The notes below the pieces were generated by a model. That model was not told the origin of the DNA. It ran no database searches and saw only the letters and a program-made list of their open reading frames with translations. A stretch of 64,000 bases of DNA from Bin87 sp965116785 (GTDB lineage Bacteria; Chloroflexota; Dehalococcoidia; Lucifugimonadales; UBA3495): contig OZ220731.1 in NCBI GenBank assembly GCA_965116785.1, forward strand, positions 1,116,001-1,180,000, in the 5' to 3' direction. The position numbers and the translations under genes are program-made. Positions within the stretch are counted from its first letter, which is position 1. Every line of letters begins with the position of its first letter. Of the stretch, positions 17,704 through 26,941 are shown one piece after another.

Positions 17704-18252
17704 ATGACCGGCATCGATGAGCGGTCCGCTGCTTCCGGGTCGCGATGGATCTACCGGGGGCAGGTGCTCAGCCTGAGGGAGAACACTGACCTTCTTGGTG
17801 CATCGCACGAACGCGACTCCGCCATCGTCGAATACCCGTCATCGGTCTGTGTGGTGCCGGTGCTCCAGGATCGGACGGTAATGCTGGTCCGCCAGTTTCG
17901 AAAGCCGGCCGAAGAGTTCCTGCTTGAAGCCCCGGCCGGCAAGATGGAACCCGGGGAGTTGCCCGAAACCGCCGCGCTGAGGGAGCTGCAGGAAGAGGTC
18001 GGATACACCGCCGGACGGTTGGATCCGTTGGCCGCCTTCTATACGGAGCCCGCGCTATGCACCCAACGCGTGCATGTATTCCTGGCGAGGGACCTGACAC
18101 CGGCCAGGCTGACAGCGGATGAGGACGAGTTCATAGCGGTGCAGAGGGTCAGTCTGGGTCAAGCAACCGCGTTGCTCGCGGATGGAACGATACGGGACGC
18201 CAAGAGCATCGCCTCGCTGTTGCTAGCGATGCGGGTTATGCGCGATAATTAG
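17704..18252 (+). CDS. Nudix hydrolase, ADP-ribose pyrophosphatase-like (copy 2)
   Basis: Also 182 aa, with a full Nudix box (GKMEPGE...RELQEEVGY) and the same upstream LVRQFRKPAEEFLLEAPAGK segment. The two neighbours align along most of their length and look like an old tandem duplication. Copy 2 has the complete signature and copy 1 the altered one. ATG 17704 lies 10 bases after copy 1; the upstream part of the open frame is a shadow of copy 1. Confidence 0.88.
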   Translation: MTGIDERSAASGSRWIYRGQVLSLRENTDLLGASHERDSAIVEYPSSVCVVPVLQDRTVMLVRQFRKPAEEFLLEAPAGKMEPGELPETAALRELQEEVGYTAGRLDPLAAFYTEPALCTQRVHVFLARDLTPARLTADEDEFIAVQRVSLGQATALLADGTIRDAKSIASLLLAMRVMRDN

Positions 18253-18329
18253 CCGCCGCTAACTGGCGTGCCGCTTGTGAACGCCATCAATCGCCGGACT
18301 CTGCGGCGCCCGGCCGGAGGAAAACACAC

Positions 18330-20018
18330 ATGGCAGAGGTTTTGCAACACGACGTGTTGGTGGTTGGCGCTGGCCTGGCCGGCATGCGCGCCGCGATCGC
18401 GGCCCGGGCCGGAGGCGCGAATACCGCCATCATCAGCAAGGTCCATCCGGTTCGCAGTCATTCCAACGCGGCACAGGGCGGCATCAATGCGGCGCTGCTG
18501 GATCGCGGCGACGACTGGGAGGACCACGCCTACGACACCATCAAGGGCAGCGACTTCCTGGGGGATCAGGACGCCATTGAGGTGATGTGTCGTCAGGCCG
18601 GCGCGTCCCTGATCGACATGGAGCACATGGGCGTGACCTTCAACCGCGACGACGACGGCCGTCTGGGTACCCGCGCCTTCGGCGGTCAACGGCGGGCGCG
18701 CACCTTCTTCGTGGGAGACTTCACCGGACAGGCCCTGCTCCACGTCATGTTCGAGCAACTGATCAAGTCGGGCGTGCAACGCTACGAGGAATGGTTCGTC
18801 ACTGCCCTGATCATGGAAGACGGGCAGGCTGCCGGCGTCATCGCCATGGAGATTCGCACCGGCGAACTGCACTTGATCCGAGCCAAATCTGTCATCCTCG
18901 CCACCGGCGGTTGCGGACGGCTGTTCGAGCCCAGCACCAACGCATTGATCGTGACCGGCGACGGCATGGGGCTGGTGTACAACGCCGGCGGGCAACTGAT
19001 GGACATGGAGATGGTCCAGTACCATCCCACCACCCTGGCCGGCAGCGGCGTGCTGATCTCCGAGGCGGCCCGCGGCGAGGGCGCGTATTTGAGGGACAAA
19101 GACGGAAACCGGTTCATGGAGAAGTACGCTCCCAACATGATGGAACTGGCTTCCCGCGACGTGGTGTCCCGTGCTGAACAGACGGAAATCAACGCCGGCA
19201 ACGGGGTCGACGGGTGCGTGTACCTGGACTGCACGCATCTGGGCGAAGCCCTGATCATGGAGAAGCTGATCCAGATTCGGGAAATCGGCATCGACCTGGC
19301 CGGCGCGGACATGATCAGGGAGCCCATTCCGATCCGGCCCGGCATGCACTACATCATGGGCGGGATCAAGACGGATATTGAGGGTCGCACCAACCTCAAC
19401 GGTGTGTACGCCGCTGGCGAATGCGCCAACGTCAGCGTACACGGCGGCAACAGGCTTGGAGCCAACTCGCTGCTCGACACCATCGTATTCGGCGAAAGGT
19501 CCGGAAACCACGCGGCTGAATTCACGCGCCACATGAGCTATCCCGAGTTCGACCTCAACGCCGTGCTGAATCGTGAACGACGCCGGATCCAGGAAATGCT
19601 GGACCGCCCGGAGAACGGAGACCGCTGGTCGGCAATCCGGCGGGAAATGGGCGAATCGATGAACCGAAACGTGGCTGTCTTCCGCAATGAAGAGGGCATC
19701 GAGGAAACCATCGACGACCTCCATCAGTTGCGCCGCCGGTACGAGAACGTTCCGGTCCACAACAAGGGCAAGAGTTTCAACACCGACCTCATCTTTGCGC
19801 TGGAACTGGGATACATGCTTGACTGCGCGGACACAATCGCGGTCGGGGCGCTGGAACGCAAGGAGAGCCGCGGCGCACAGTTCCGTACGGATTACCCCGA
19901 GCGGAATGACGAAGAATGGTTACACCACATCGTCCTGACCAAGGGCGACGGGGGACCCTTGACATCCGAATTGCCGGTCACCATTACCCAGTGGACGCCG
20001 GAGGAAAGGAAGTACTAG
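18330..20018 (+). CDS. sdhA: Succinate dehydrogenase/fumarate reductase flavoprotein subunit
   Basis: Catalytic subunit with covalent FAD, oxidising succinate or reducing fumarate (562 aa). It shows the N-terminal dinucleotide site VVGAGLAGMRAA, the FAD-attachment region VRSHSNAAQGGI, the active-site segment YHPTTLAGSGVL...RGEGAYLRD, HYIMGGIKTD, and GGNRLGANSLLD with its catalytic Arg. It is the first gene of sdhA-sdhB-HdrB-like. No SdhC or SdhD membrane anchors are present nearby. Confidence 0.96.
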   Translation: MAEVLQHDVLVVGAGLAGMRAAIAARAGGANTAIISKVHPVRSHSNAAQGGINAALLDRGDDWEDHAYDTIKGSDFLGDQDAIEVMCRQAGASLIDMEHMGVTFNRDDDGRLGTRAFGGQRRARTFFVGDFTGQALLHVMFEQLIKSGVQRYEEWFVTALIMEDGQAAGVIAMEIRTGELHLIRAKSVILATGGCGRLFEPSTNALIVTGDGMGLVYNAGGQLMDMEMVQYHPTTLAGSGVLISEAARGEGAYLRDKDGNRFMEKYAPNMMELASRDVVSRAEQTEINAGNGVDGCVYLDCTHLGEALIMEKLIQIREIGIDLAGADMIREPIPIRPGMHYIMGGIKTDIEGRTNLNGVYAAGECANVSVHGGNRLGANSLLDTIVFGERSGNHAAEFTRHMSYPEFDLNAVLNRERRRIQEMLDRPENGDRWSAIRREMGESMNRNVAVFRNEEGIEETIDDLHQLRRRYENVPVHNKGKSFNTDLIFALELGYMLDCADTIAVGALERKESRGAQFRTDYPERNDEEWLHHIVLTKGDGGPLTSELPVTITQWTPEERKY

Positions 20019-20021
20019 GTT

Positions 20022-21029
20022 ATGGACGTTACCATCCGGGTAAAACGACAGGATCTGGAAGCGGGGGACGAACGCCGACTGCCCTACTGGCAGGAGTATC
20101 CGGTCACCATCGCTGACAATGCCACGGTGCTGGACGCGCTGATCCAGATTCGGGAAGACGACGACGGCACGCTTTCGCTGCGATGTTCGTGTCGGAGCGC
20201 CATCTGTGGGTCATGCGCGATGCGCATCAACGGCCATGCCGGGTTGGCTTGCAAGACCATCGCCAACACGGTGGTGCAGGACGGCGTGATTACGGTGGAG
20301 CCCGCAGGTGTCATGCCGGTGATCAAGGACCTGGTGGTCAACTTCGACATGTTCTGGGACAAGATCGAAGCGGTCGACCCGTTCCTGAAGCACATGGGAC
20401 AGGAGCCGGAGGGCGAGTACATCGTGTCCAACGACGCGATGCTGCACCTCTCCGGCGTCACCGGCTGCATCATGTGCGGCGCCTGCGTGTCCGATTGTAC
20501 GGTCCTCGAAGTCGACCCCACGTTCCTGGGTCCCGCGGCTCTGGCCAAGGCGTACCGGTTCACGGCCGACCCCCGCGACGGCGACGCCGAAGGCGTGTCC
20601 ATGGAGCGGCTGTGGGCGCTCAGCGAACCCACTGGCGTCTGGGACTGCACGCGCTGCAACGAATGCGTCCAGGCCTGCCCCAAGGGCGTGGCTCCCATGG
20701 ACCGCATCATGGCCATCCGCGAGCAGGCCATTCAGCAGGGTTACACCAACAACAACGGCGCCCGGCATACCGACGCGTTCACCGAGTCTGTAGGCCATAC
20801 CGGCAGGCTGGACGAGCTGCGGCTTCCCATCAAGTCGGTCGGCGGATTCACCAACATGCCGGCGTTGATGGACTACATGCCGGTGGCGTTCCGCGCGCTA
20901 CGGCGGGGGAAGATGCCGCCCATCGCTCACAAAAACGTGGAGAACGTCGAGGCCGTGCGCCGGCTGTTCAGCCAATTGGAGCCGGATTCGCCCGCGCCCC
21001 GGGTGAGCAACAACTCAGCCTTCGGGTAG
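20022..21029 (+). CDS. sdhB: Succinate dehydrogenase/fumarate reductase iron-sulfur subunit
   Basis: 335 aa, longer than the roughly 240 aa of classical SdhB. The 2Fe-2S ligands are C57, C62, C65 and C77. Two further motifs follow: C149-x2-C152-x2-C155-x3-C159 and C209-x2-C212-x2-C215-x3-C219-P. This fits the 2Fe-2S, 4Fe-4S and 3Fe-4S or 4Fe-4S wire. The C-terminal extension is like that of archaeal and Chloroflexota enzymes that pair with an HdrB-type subunit. The gene starts 3 bases after sdhA. Confidence 0.95.
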   Translation: MDVTIRVKRQDLEAGDERRLPYWQEYPVTIADNATVLDALIQIREDDDGTLSLRCSCRSAICGSCAMRINGHAGLACKTIANTVVQDGVITVEPAGVMPVIKDLVVNFDMFWDKIEAVDPFLKHMGQEPEGEYIVSNDAMLHLSGVTGCIMCGACVSDCTVLEVDPTFLGPAALAKAYRFTADPRDGDAEGVSMERLWALSEPTGVWDCTRCNECVQACPKGVAPMDRIMAIREQAIQQGYTNNNGARHTDAFTESVGHTGRLDELRLPIKSVGGFTNMPALMDYMPVAFRALRRGKMPPIAHKNVENVEAVRRLFSQLEPDSPAPRVSNNSAFG

Positions 21030-21074
21030 CGCCGGCGCCCCACGGCCATTGCTTCCCTTTACCCCGTGGCCAGC

Positions 21075-21098
21075 AGGGGCGAATGTGCGTTCGCCCCT
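21075..21098. repeat. REP-like palindrome between sdhB and the HdrB-like gene
   Basis: A 9-bp inverted repeat AGGGGCGAA/TTCGCCCCT around TGTGCG, with no T-tract. Palindromes of this GGGGCGAA type are dispersed in many bacterial genomes. A TATACT hexamer (21098-21103) directly follows and could be a -10 for the next gene. Confidence 0.6.
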
Positions 21099-21133
21099 AT
21101 ACTGGCAGCCCTTCAATCCAAGAGGAGGAACTC

Positions 21134-22015
21134 GTGAAGTACGCTTTCTTTCCGGGCTGCGTGTCCCAGGGTGGTGCGCCCGAACTCTACCCCGCGGCGC
21201 GCATGGTCTGCCAGCGGTTGGGGATTGAACTGGAGGAAATTCCCGGCTGGACGTGCACCGGCGCCGGCGTGATCCAGGAAAAGAACCAACTGTTCGGCGA
21301 CACGCTGAACGCCCGGAACTTCGCCAAAGCGGAACAGATGGGCCTCCCCATCCTCACCATTTGCAGCACCTGCCAGGGAGTGATGTCGCAGGCGAACCAC
21401 CGCATGCGGAACCCGGAATACCTGGCGGAGATCAACTCCTACCTGGCCGAGGAAGGGCTGGAGTACAGCGGCAACAGCGAGCCCAAGCACTTGCTGTGGA
21501 TCCTCATTGAGGACTACGGGTTGGACCGTCTGGGCGGCTACATCACGCGTCAGTTGACCGACCTCAAGATCGCACCGTTCTACGGATGTTACATTGTGCG
21601 ACCAACGGAGGCGTTGGACATCGCCGACCACCCGGAACGCCAGCAGTCTTTGGAAATGCTGATACAAACGCTGGGAGCAACGCTGGTGGATTTTGAGGGC
21701 AAGACGCGGTGCTGCGGCTTCCCGATCCTGACCATCAACCAGAAGAATTCGATGGCCATGGTGGGCAAGCACACGTCGGAAGTCAAAGACCTTGGCGCGG
21801 ACGCCATGGTCACGCCGTGCCCGCTGTGTCACCTCAATCTGGACGGGTTCCAACCCAAGGCGGCATCACAGGCCCGCCGGTCGATCGACCTGCCCATCCT
21901 GCACATGCCTCAGCTTATCGGCCTGGCGATGGGAATGTCGCCGTCGGAATTGGGGATGCGAAGGCATATCATCAGCACCGGGCCATTGGAAGTCAGAGCC
22001 GGGTTGCGCCGTTAG
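21134..22015 (+). CDS. HdrB/SdhE-type cysteine-rich subunit of the Sdh complex
   Basis: A 293-aa protein with two CCG-type domains, as in heterodisulfide reductase HdrB and the third subunit of non-classical succinate dehydrogenases. The C-terminal domain is complete: C152, C193-C194-G, C229-x2-C232. The N-terminal domain has C9, C77 and C80, but its CC pair is C41-T42 (WTCTGAG). One cluster site is therefore altered. The start is GTG 21134, preceded by GAGGAGGA. It probably replaces the SdhC/D anchors as electron partner, an inference from gene order. Confidence 0.9.
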   Translation: MKYAFFPGCVSQGGAPELYPAARMVCQRLGIELEEIPGWTCTGAGVIQEKNQLFGDTLNARNFAKAEQMGLPILTICSTCQGVMSQANHRMRNPEYLAEINSYLAEEGLEYSGNSEPKHLLWILIEDYGLDRLGGYITRQLTDLKIAPFYGCYIVRPTEALDIADHPERQQSLEMLIQTLGATLVDFEGKTRCCGFPILTINQKNSMAMVGKHTSEVKDLGADAMVTPCPLCHLNLDGFQPKAASQARRSIDLPILHMPQLIGLAMGMSPSELGMRRHIISTGPLEVRAGLRR

Positions 22016-22034
22016 TACAATCTGCAAACCAACA

Positions 22035-22070
22035 TAGCCGAAGGGCGGGAAATTTCCCGCCCTTCGGCTA
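22035..22070. terminator. 36-base perfect palindrome between convergent genes
   Basis: An uninterrupted 18-bp inverted repeat (TAGCCGAAGGGCGGGAAA and its complement) lies between the sdh operon stop at 22015 and the aminotransferase stop at 22092. T-rich sequence follows on the + side. It is very likely a bidirectional terminator. Confidence 0.85.
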
Positions 22071-22091
22071 TTATGTCTTGATCAGCAGTTG

Positions 22092-23387
22092 TCAGCTCTT
22101 GATGGTCGGCGCTACCTCGCGAATGGCCTCAACAGTCCGGTCGATGTCGGCGTCAGTGTGGGCCATCGAAGGGTAGAATTTTTGCGGCCACGACTTGAGA
22201 ATCCCTCGTTCCAGCAGCCCAGCGTTGAGCCGGGCCAGGGGCTGCCCATCGGCGGCCAGGCCATCGCGGAAATTCCTGACCGGGTGCTCAGCGAAATAGA
22301 TGTCGAAGATGGCGTCCTCGCCGACGCTCTGCACCGCGAAACCTTCCGCTTCGCAGGCATCAATCAGGGCCGAACGGATGCGGCCACCCACCCCCCGAAG
22401 GCGCTCATATGCGCCCTCCGTGCGCAATTCTTCCAGGGTTGCCAGACCAGCGGCGCACGCAATCGGGAAGCCGTTGAGCGTTCCAATCTGGTCAACATAA
22501 TCATCCGCAGAAACGGCGGCGCGATCGTAGACTGACATCACGTCCGCATTCCCCATCAGAGCCGCCAACGGGTAGCCGCCGCCCATGATCTTGCCCACGG
22601 TGCACATGTCAGGAGTGACGCCGTAGTATTCCTGGGCCCCGCCGTAAGCCAGCCGGAACCCGGTCACGATTTCGTCAAAGATCAGGAGGACGCCCGCGTC
22701 CTGCGTGATCTTCCGTAGTCCCTGTAGGAAACCCGGGTCGGGGGCGATGGTGCGCTGCAGAGGCTCGACGATCACAGCGGCGATCTCGTCCTTGTGGGCC
22801 GACACGATGGCCGCGGTGGTGTCCAGGTCATTGAACTGGGACACCAGCATCAGGTCGTTCAGGGCTTTTGGAATACCGGCGGTATTGGCCTCCGCCAGCG
22901 GGAACTCGACCGACGCGGACGCGAACACTGACATCATGGCGTAATCGCTGGTACCGTGATATCCACCTTCGAACTTTAGGATTTTTTCCTTCCCGGTGTA
23001 CGCGCGAGCCACGCGCATAGCCTGGAAACAGGCGTCAGTGCCGCTGGTCGTGAATCGAACCTGCTCGGCGCAGGGTACGGCTCTAACGAGTTCCTCAGCG
23101 AGCAGGACAGCCTGGTCGTTGGTCGTAAAAAAGGTCGAACCGCGCCCGACTGCTGACAGAACGGCCTCGGTGACCGCCGGGTGGGCATGGCCCAGGATCA
23201 TGGGTCCCGAACCCATCAGCCAGTCGACGTACTCATTGCCGGACACGTCCCAGATACGCCCGCCCTTTCCTTCGCGCACCAGGAACTTGAGCTCCTCGGG
23301 GTACGTGGTATTTCCGGTACCGCTTCCGGGCAAGAACTGAGCGGCTTTTTCCAGGAGGTCCCGTTCGAATGGTGTTCGCTGGGTCAT
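22092..23387 (-). CDS. Class III aminotransferase, glutamate-1-semialdehyde aminomutase-like
   Basis: A PLP-dependent fold-type I enzyme of 431 aa. GSGPMILGHAHPAV near the N-terminus, the VRFTTSGTDA phosphate-binding loop, IFDEIVTGFR with the PLP-contacting Asp, and TVGKIMGGGYPLAAL with the Schiff-base Lys all fit the HemL-like branch. It could be HemL or a paralogue with another amine substrate; no other heme genes are nearby. ATG 23387 follows GGGAGG; an upstream in-frame ATG lacks a ribosome site. Confidence 0.88.
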   Translation of the reverse strand: MTQRTPFERDLLEKAAQFLPGSGTGNTTYPEELKFLVREGKGGRIWDVSGNEYVDWLMGSGPMILGHAHPAVTEAVLSAVGRGSTFFTTNDQAVLLAEELVRAVPCAEQVRFTTSGTDACFQAMRVARAYTGKEKILKFEGGYHGTSDYAMMSVFASASVEFPLAEANTAGIPKALNDLMLVSQFNDLDTTAAIVSAHKDEIAAVIVEPLQRTIAPDPGFLQGLRKITQDAGVLLIFDEIVTGFRLAYGGAQEYYGVTPDMCTVGKIMGGGYPLAALMGNADVMSVYDRAAVSADDYVDQIGTLNGFPIACAAGLATLEELRTEGAYERLRGVGGRIRSALIDACEAEGFAVQSVGEDAIFDIYFAEHPVRNFRDGLAADGQPLARLNAGLLERGILKSWPQKFYPSMAHTDADIDRTVEAIREVAPTIKS

Positions 23388-23446
23388 ACTCGCCTCCCAT
23401 CGCTGATGTGATTGTGATTTCATTATACATACCGCAAAACGACGAA

Positions 23447-23469
23447 GGGGCGGGTTCACAACCCGCCCC
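23447..23469 (-). terminator. Terminator after icd-mdh
   Basis: GGGGCGGGTT and its exact complement flank CAC. On the minus strand the stem is followed by TTCGTCGTTTTG. It lies 38 bases after the mdh stop, so it should end the icd-mdh transcript before the aminotransferase gene. Confidence 0.75.
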
Positions 23470-23506
23470 AACTTGTCATGGGGTCGCCATCGACGGGTGG
23501 TCAGCG

Positions 23507-24451
23507 CTATTGGGCTTCCGCCCGGGCGTTGGCCATCACGTCGACCAGTTCCTGAACCGAAGCGGCCGAGGACTGCAAAGCAGCTTTCTCGTCGGCGGTC
23601 AGGCTGATCTCAATCACCTTCTCCATGCCGCCGGCGCCGATCTTGACGGGAACGCCGACGCACAGGCCATTGATGCCGTACTCGCCTTCGAGATAGGCGC
23701 AGCCGGGCAGAATCCGCTTGCGATCCAGCAGGATCGCTTCGACCATCTGGGTAATGGCGGCCGACGGGGCGTAGAATGCCGAACCCTGCTTGAGCAGGGC
23801 GACGATTTCCCCGCCGCCGTCTCGGGTCCGCTGCACGATGGAGTCGATGCGGTCCTGGGACAGCAATTCGGTGAGGGGAATGCAGCCCACCGTGGTGTAT
23901 CGCACCAGAGGGACCATGTCGTCGCCGTGTCCTCCCAGCACCATGGCCTGGACATCATCGACGGAGACGTCGAGTTCCTGTGCTATGAAAGTGCGGTAAC
24001 GGGCGGTGTCGAGAACTCCGGCCATGCCGAACACGCGATTCCGCGGAAACCCTGAGGTCTGGAACACGTTCTGCACCATGGCGTCCAGCGGGTTGGTAAC
24101 CGCCAGGATGATGCTATCTGGAGAGTGGCGGACAACCTCCTCGGTGACGGCAGAGGTGATGCGCATGTTGGTGAGGAGCAGGTCGTCGCGGCTCATGCCG
24201 GGCCGCCGGGCGATTCCAGCGGTGATGACCACGACATCGGAACCCGCGGTTTCTTCGTACCCGTTGGAACCGGTGATCACGGCGTCCGAGCCGATCACCG
24301 GGCCCGATTCGAGCATGTCGAGCCCCTTACCCTGGGGCAGATCCTCGACTACGTCAACGAGCACCACGTCGGAGTAGCCGAGCTGGTGGATCCTCTGGGC
24401 GGTCGTCGCTCCGACGTTGCCGGCGCCGACGACGGTTACTTTGCTTCGCAT
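23507..24451 (-). CDS. mdh: Malate dehydrogenase (LDH-like type)
   Basis: Interconverts malate and oxaloacetate with NAD (314 aa). The N-terminal VTVVGAGNVGATTA binds NAD. The active loop GIARRPGMSR has Arg rather than Gln at the substrate-specificity position, so malate not lactate. VLGGHGDDMVPL contains the catalytic His. ATG 24451 with GGAGG upstream was preferred over the longer frame start. It lies 34 bases downstream of icd on the same strand, so two TCA enzymes share a transcript. Confidence 0.95.
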   Translation of the reverse strand: MRSKVTVVGAGNVGATTAQRIHQLGYSDVVLVDVVEDLPQGKGLDMLESGPVIGSDAVITGSNGYEETAGSDVVVITAGIARRPGMSRDDLLLTNMRITSAVTEEVVRHSPDSIILAVTNPLDAMVQNVFQTSGFPRNRVFGMAGVLDTARYRTFIAQELDVSVDDVQAMVLGGHGDDMVPLVRYTTVGCIPLTELLSQDRIDSIVQRTRDGGGEIVALLKQGSAFYAPSAAITQMVEAILLDRKRILPGCAYLEGEYGINGLCVGVPVKIGAGGMEKVIEISLTADEKAALQSSAASVQELVDVMANARAEAQ

Positions 24452-24485
24452 TGGGTGAGTGATCCTCCAATCAATGGTCGGGTCG

Positions 24486-26714
24486 CTAAATCGCGTCGAT
24501 GATGGCATTCAACGTGGCGCTGGGACGCATGGCCGTTGCCGACATGTCGTTGTCCGGCCGGTAGTAGCCGCCGACTTCCATCGGTTGGCCCTGACAATCG
24601 ATCAGCTCCTGGATGATCTGGTCCTCGTTGGCGGTCATCTGGCGGGCCACCTCGGTGAAGCGGGCCTTCAATTCCGGATTCTTGTCCTGGTTTGCCAGGG
24701 CCTGCGCCCAGTAGAGGGCCAGGTAGAAATGGCTGCCCCGCGTGTCGAGTTCGTTGACACGACGCGACGGGTTCCGTTGGTGCTCCAGGTGCTCGCCGAT
24801 GGCCTGGTCCAGGGTATCCGCCAGGAGTCGTGCGCCGTCGTTGTCGTATACCTCGCCGAAGTGCTCGAAGGATGCTACCAGGGCGCAGAATTCTCCAAGA
24901 GAGTCCCACCGCAGGTGGCCCTCCTCCAGGAATTGCTGAACGTGCCTGGGAGCCGAGCCGCCGGCGCCGGTCTCGAACAACCCGCCACCGTTCAGCAGGG
25001 GAACTACGGAGAGCATCTTGGCGCTGGTGCCCAACTCGAGGATGGGGAACAGGTCCGTGAGGTAATCGCGCAACACGTTGCCGGTTACCGCGATGGTGTC
25101 CTGGCTGGCCCGACTGCGCGCCAGCGTGGCTTTCATGGCGTCAAGCGGGGCCAGGATGCTGATGTCCAGTCCGGACGTGTCGTGGTCGGGGAGGTATTGG
25201 TTCACTTTTTTGATGAGTTCCGCGTCATGGGCGCGGGTGGCGTCCAGCCAGAAGATGGCCGCCTGTCCGGTGAGCCTGGAGCGACTAACGCCGAGGCGGA
25301 CCCAGTCCTGGATGGGGGCGTCCTTGGTCTGGCACATCCGGAAGATATCGTCGGTCTCAACGCTCTGTTCCATCAGGGTCGCGCCGGACGCGTCGACCAC
25401 ACGGATCGCGCCGTTACCGGGAGCCTTGAAGGTCTTGTCGTGGGAGCCGTACTCTTCGGCCGCCTGGGCCATCAGACCCACGTTGGCGACGCTGCCGATG
25501 CTCGACGGGTCAAGGGCGCCGTGCTCCTGGCAGTCTTCCACAACCGCCTGGTAAATGGTGGCGTAAGACCGGTCGGGGATCAGGGCGACGGTGTCGTGCA
25601 GCTCATTGTCGGGGCCCCAGGTGCGTCCGCCGTCGCGGATGACCACCGGCATCGAGGCGTCGATGATGGTGTCGCTGGAAACGTGCAGGTTGGTGATACC
25701 CCGGTAGGAGTTCACCATCATCAGATCAGGGCGGTTTTCGTAACATGCCTGAATGTCGGCTTCGATCTCCGCGCGCTTGGCTTCCGGCAGGTCCTGGATC
25801 TTCGTCAGCAACTCGGCGACGCCATTGTCCGGATCGACTGCCACTTGAGCGAGAGCCTCGCCGTGCTTTTCGAATACGTCCTTGAAGAATTCCGAGACAA
25901 GGTGCCCGAAAATGATCGGATCCGATACCCGCATCATGGTTGTTTTTACGTGCAGGCCGAGCAGAACGTCGTCGGCTTTGGCCCGGTCCATTTCGTCCGC
26001 GTAAAACCGTCGCAGCGCCCGGGCACTCATGACGGCACAGTCGAGGATCTCGCCGGCCTGGATGGGAATGCCCGATTTGAGCTCGGTCACACTCCCGTCG
26101 CTGCCCGCGAATACGATGGAGGCCGACCCTGCTTCCGTGGTGGTCACCGCCACCTCGCTGCTGAAAAAGTCTCCGTCGTTCATGTGGCCGACGCGGGTCT
26201 TGGACACTTCCGGCCAGTCCTGCATCATGCGGTGCGGATTCCGTAGGCCGTGCTCTTTGACCGCATTGGACGAGCGGCGATCAGAGTTGCCTTCACGAAT
26301 CACCGGATTGACGGCGCTGCCAACCACCCGGGAATAGCGCGCCAGGATTTGACGCTCTTCGTCGTTCGCCGGCTGGTCGGGGTAGTCTGGGATGTCGTAT
26401 CCCTTGGCCTGCAACTCGGCGATCGCCCCTTTCATCTGGGGGATCGAGGCGCTGATGTTGGGGAGCTTGATCAGGTTAGCCGACGGCTCCAGGCACAACT
26501 CGCCGCACATGCGCAGGTAGTCGGGTATCCGCTGCTCCTCGGTCAGGTTGTCGGGGAAGTTTGCGATGATGCGTCCCGACAACGAGATGTCCCAAGTCTC
26601 CAGCTCGATGCCGGAACTCTTGGTGAACGCCTGTAGAATCGGCAGCAGCGAGTGAGTTGCCAGGAAAGGCGCCTCGTCGGTTTCGGTGTAAATGATCTTG
26701 GCGGCTTCTGCCAT
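24486..26714 (-). CDS. icd: Isocitrate dehydrogenase, monomeric NADP type
   Basis: 742 aa, the size of the monomeric NADP-dependent isocitrate dehydrogenase and far longer than the dimeric type. The N-terminal KIIYTETDEAPFLATHSLLP, NSDRRSSNAVKEHGLRNPHR, SVANVGLMAQAAEEYGSHD and ETGAGGSAPRHVQQF are highly characteristic. AAGGAGG precedes the ATG. It forms an operon with mdh. In the TCA cycle it supplies 2-oxoglutarate and NADPH. Confidence 0.97.
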   Translation of the reverse strand: MAEAAKIIYTETDEAPFLATHSLLPILQAFTKSSGIELETWDISLSGRIIANFPDNLTEEQRIPDYLRMCGELCLEPSANLIKLPNISASIPQMKGAIAELQAKGYDIPDYPDQPANDEERQILARYSRVVGSAVNPVIREGNSDRRSSNAVKEHGLRNPHRMMQDWPEVSKTRVGHMNDGDFFSSEVAVTTTEAGSASIVFAGSDGSVTELKSGIPIQAGEILDCAVMSARALRRFYADEMDRAKADDVLLGLHVKTTMMRVSDPIIFGHLVSEFFKDVFEKHGEALAQVAVDPDNGVAELLTKIQDLPEAKRAEIEADIQACYENRPDLMMVNSYRGITNLHVSSDTIIDASMPVVIRDGGRTWGPDNELHDTVALIPDRSYATIYQAVVEDCQEHGALDPSSIGSVANVGLMAQAAEEYGSHDKTFKAPGNGAIRVVDASGATLMEQSVETDDIFRMCQTKDAPIQDWVRLGVSRSRLTGQAAIFWLDATRAHDAELIKKVNQYLPDHDTSGLDISILAPLDAMKATLARSRASQDTIAVTGNVLRDYLTDLFPILELGTSAKMLSVVPLLNGGGLFETGAGGSAPRHVQQFLEEGHLRWDSLGEFCALVASFEHFGEVYDNDGARLLADTLDQAIGEHLEHQRNPSRRVNELDTRGSHFYLALYWAQALANQDKNPELKARFTEVARQMTANEDQIIQELIDCQGQPMEVGGYYRPDNDMSATAMRPSATLNAIIDAI

Positions 26715-26941
26715 GATCGCCTCCTTAGCAAGTAGATTTCACGGGCCCGTGCGGGTTGCCAAGGATCGTTGGACTGTCGGCCCGAACGGAAAGCCGGATG
26801 ACCAGCGTCCGGCACAGGAAAACCGCAGAAATTATACACGAATATAAGCTGATGGTACCCGATTAGCGGTTGGCGCGCGCTTATGACCAATCGGTCGTGT
26901 GGTACATTGCGGCCGTATTTTGACGCTCCGATTGAGATGCA

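Noticed and set aside
24459..26246. 595-codon frame antisense to icd
   Set aside because: Icd on the opposite strand matches its family along its full length.
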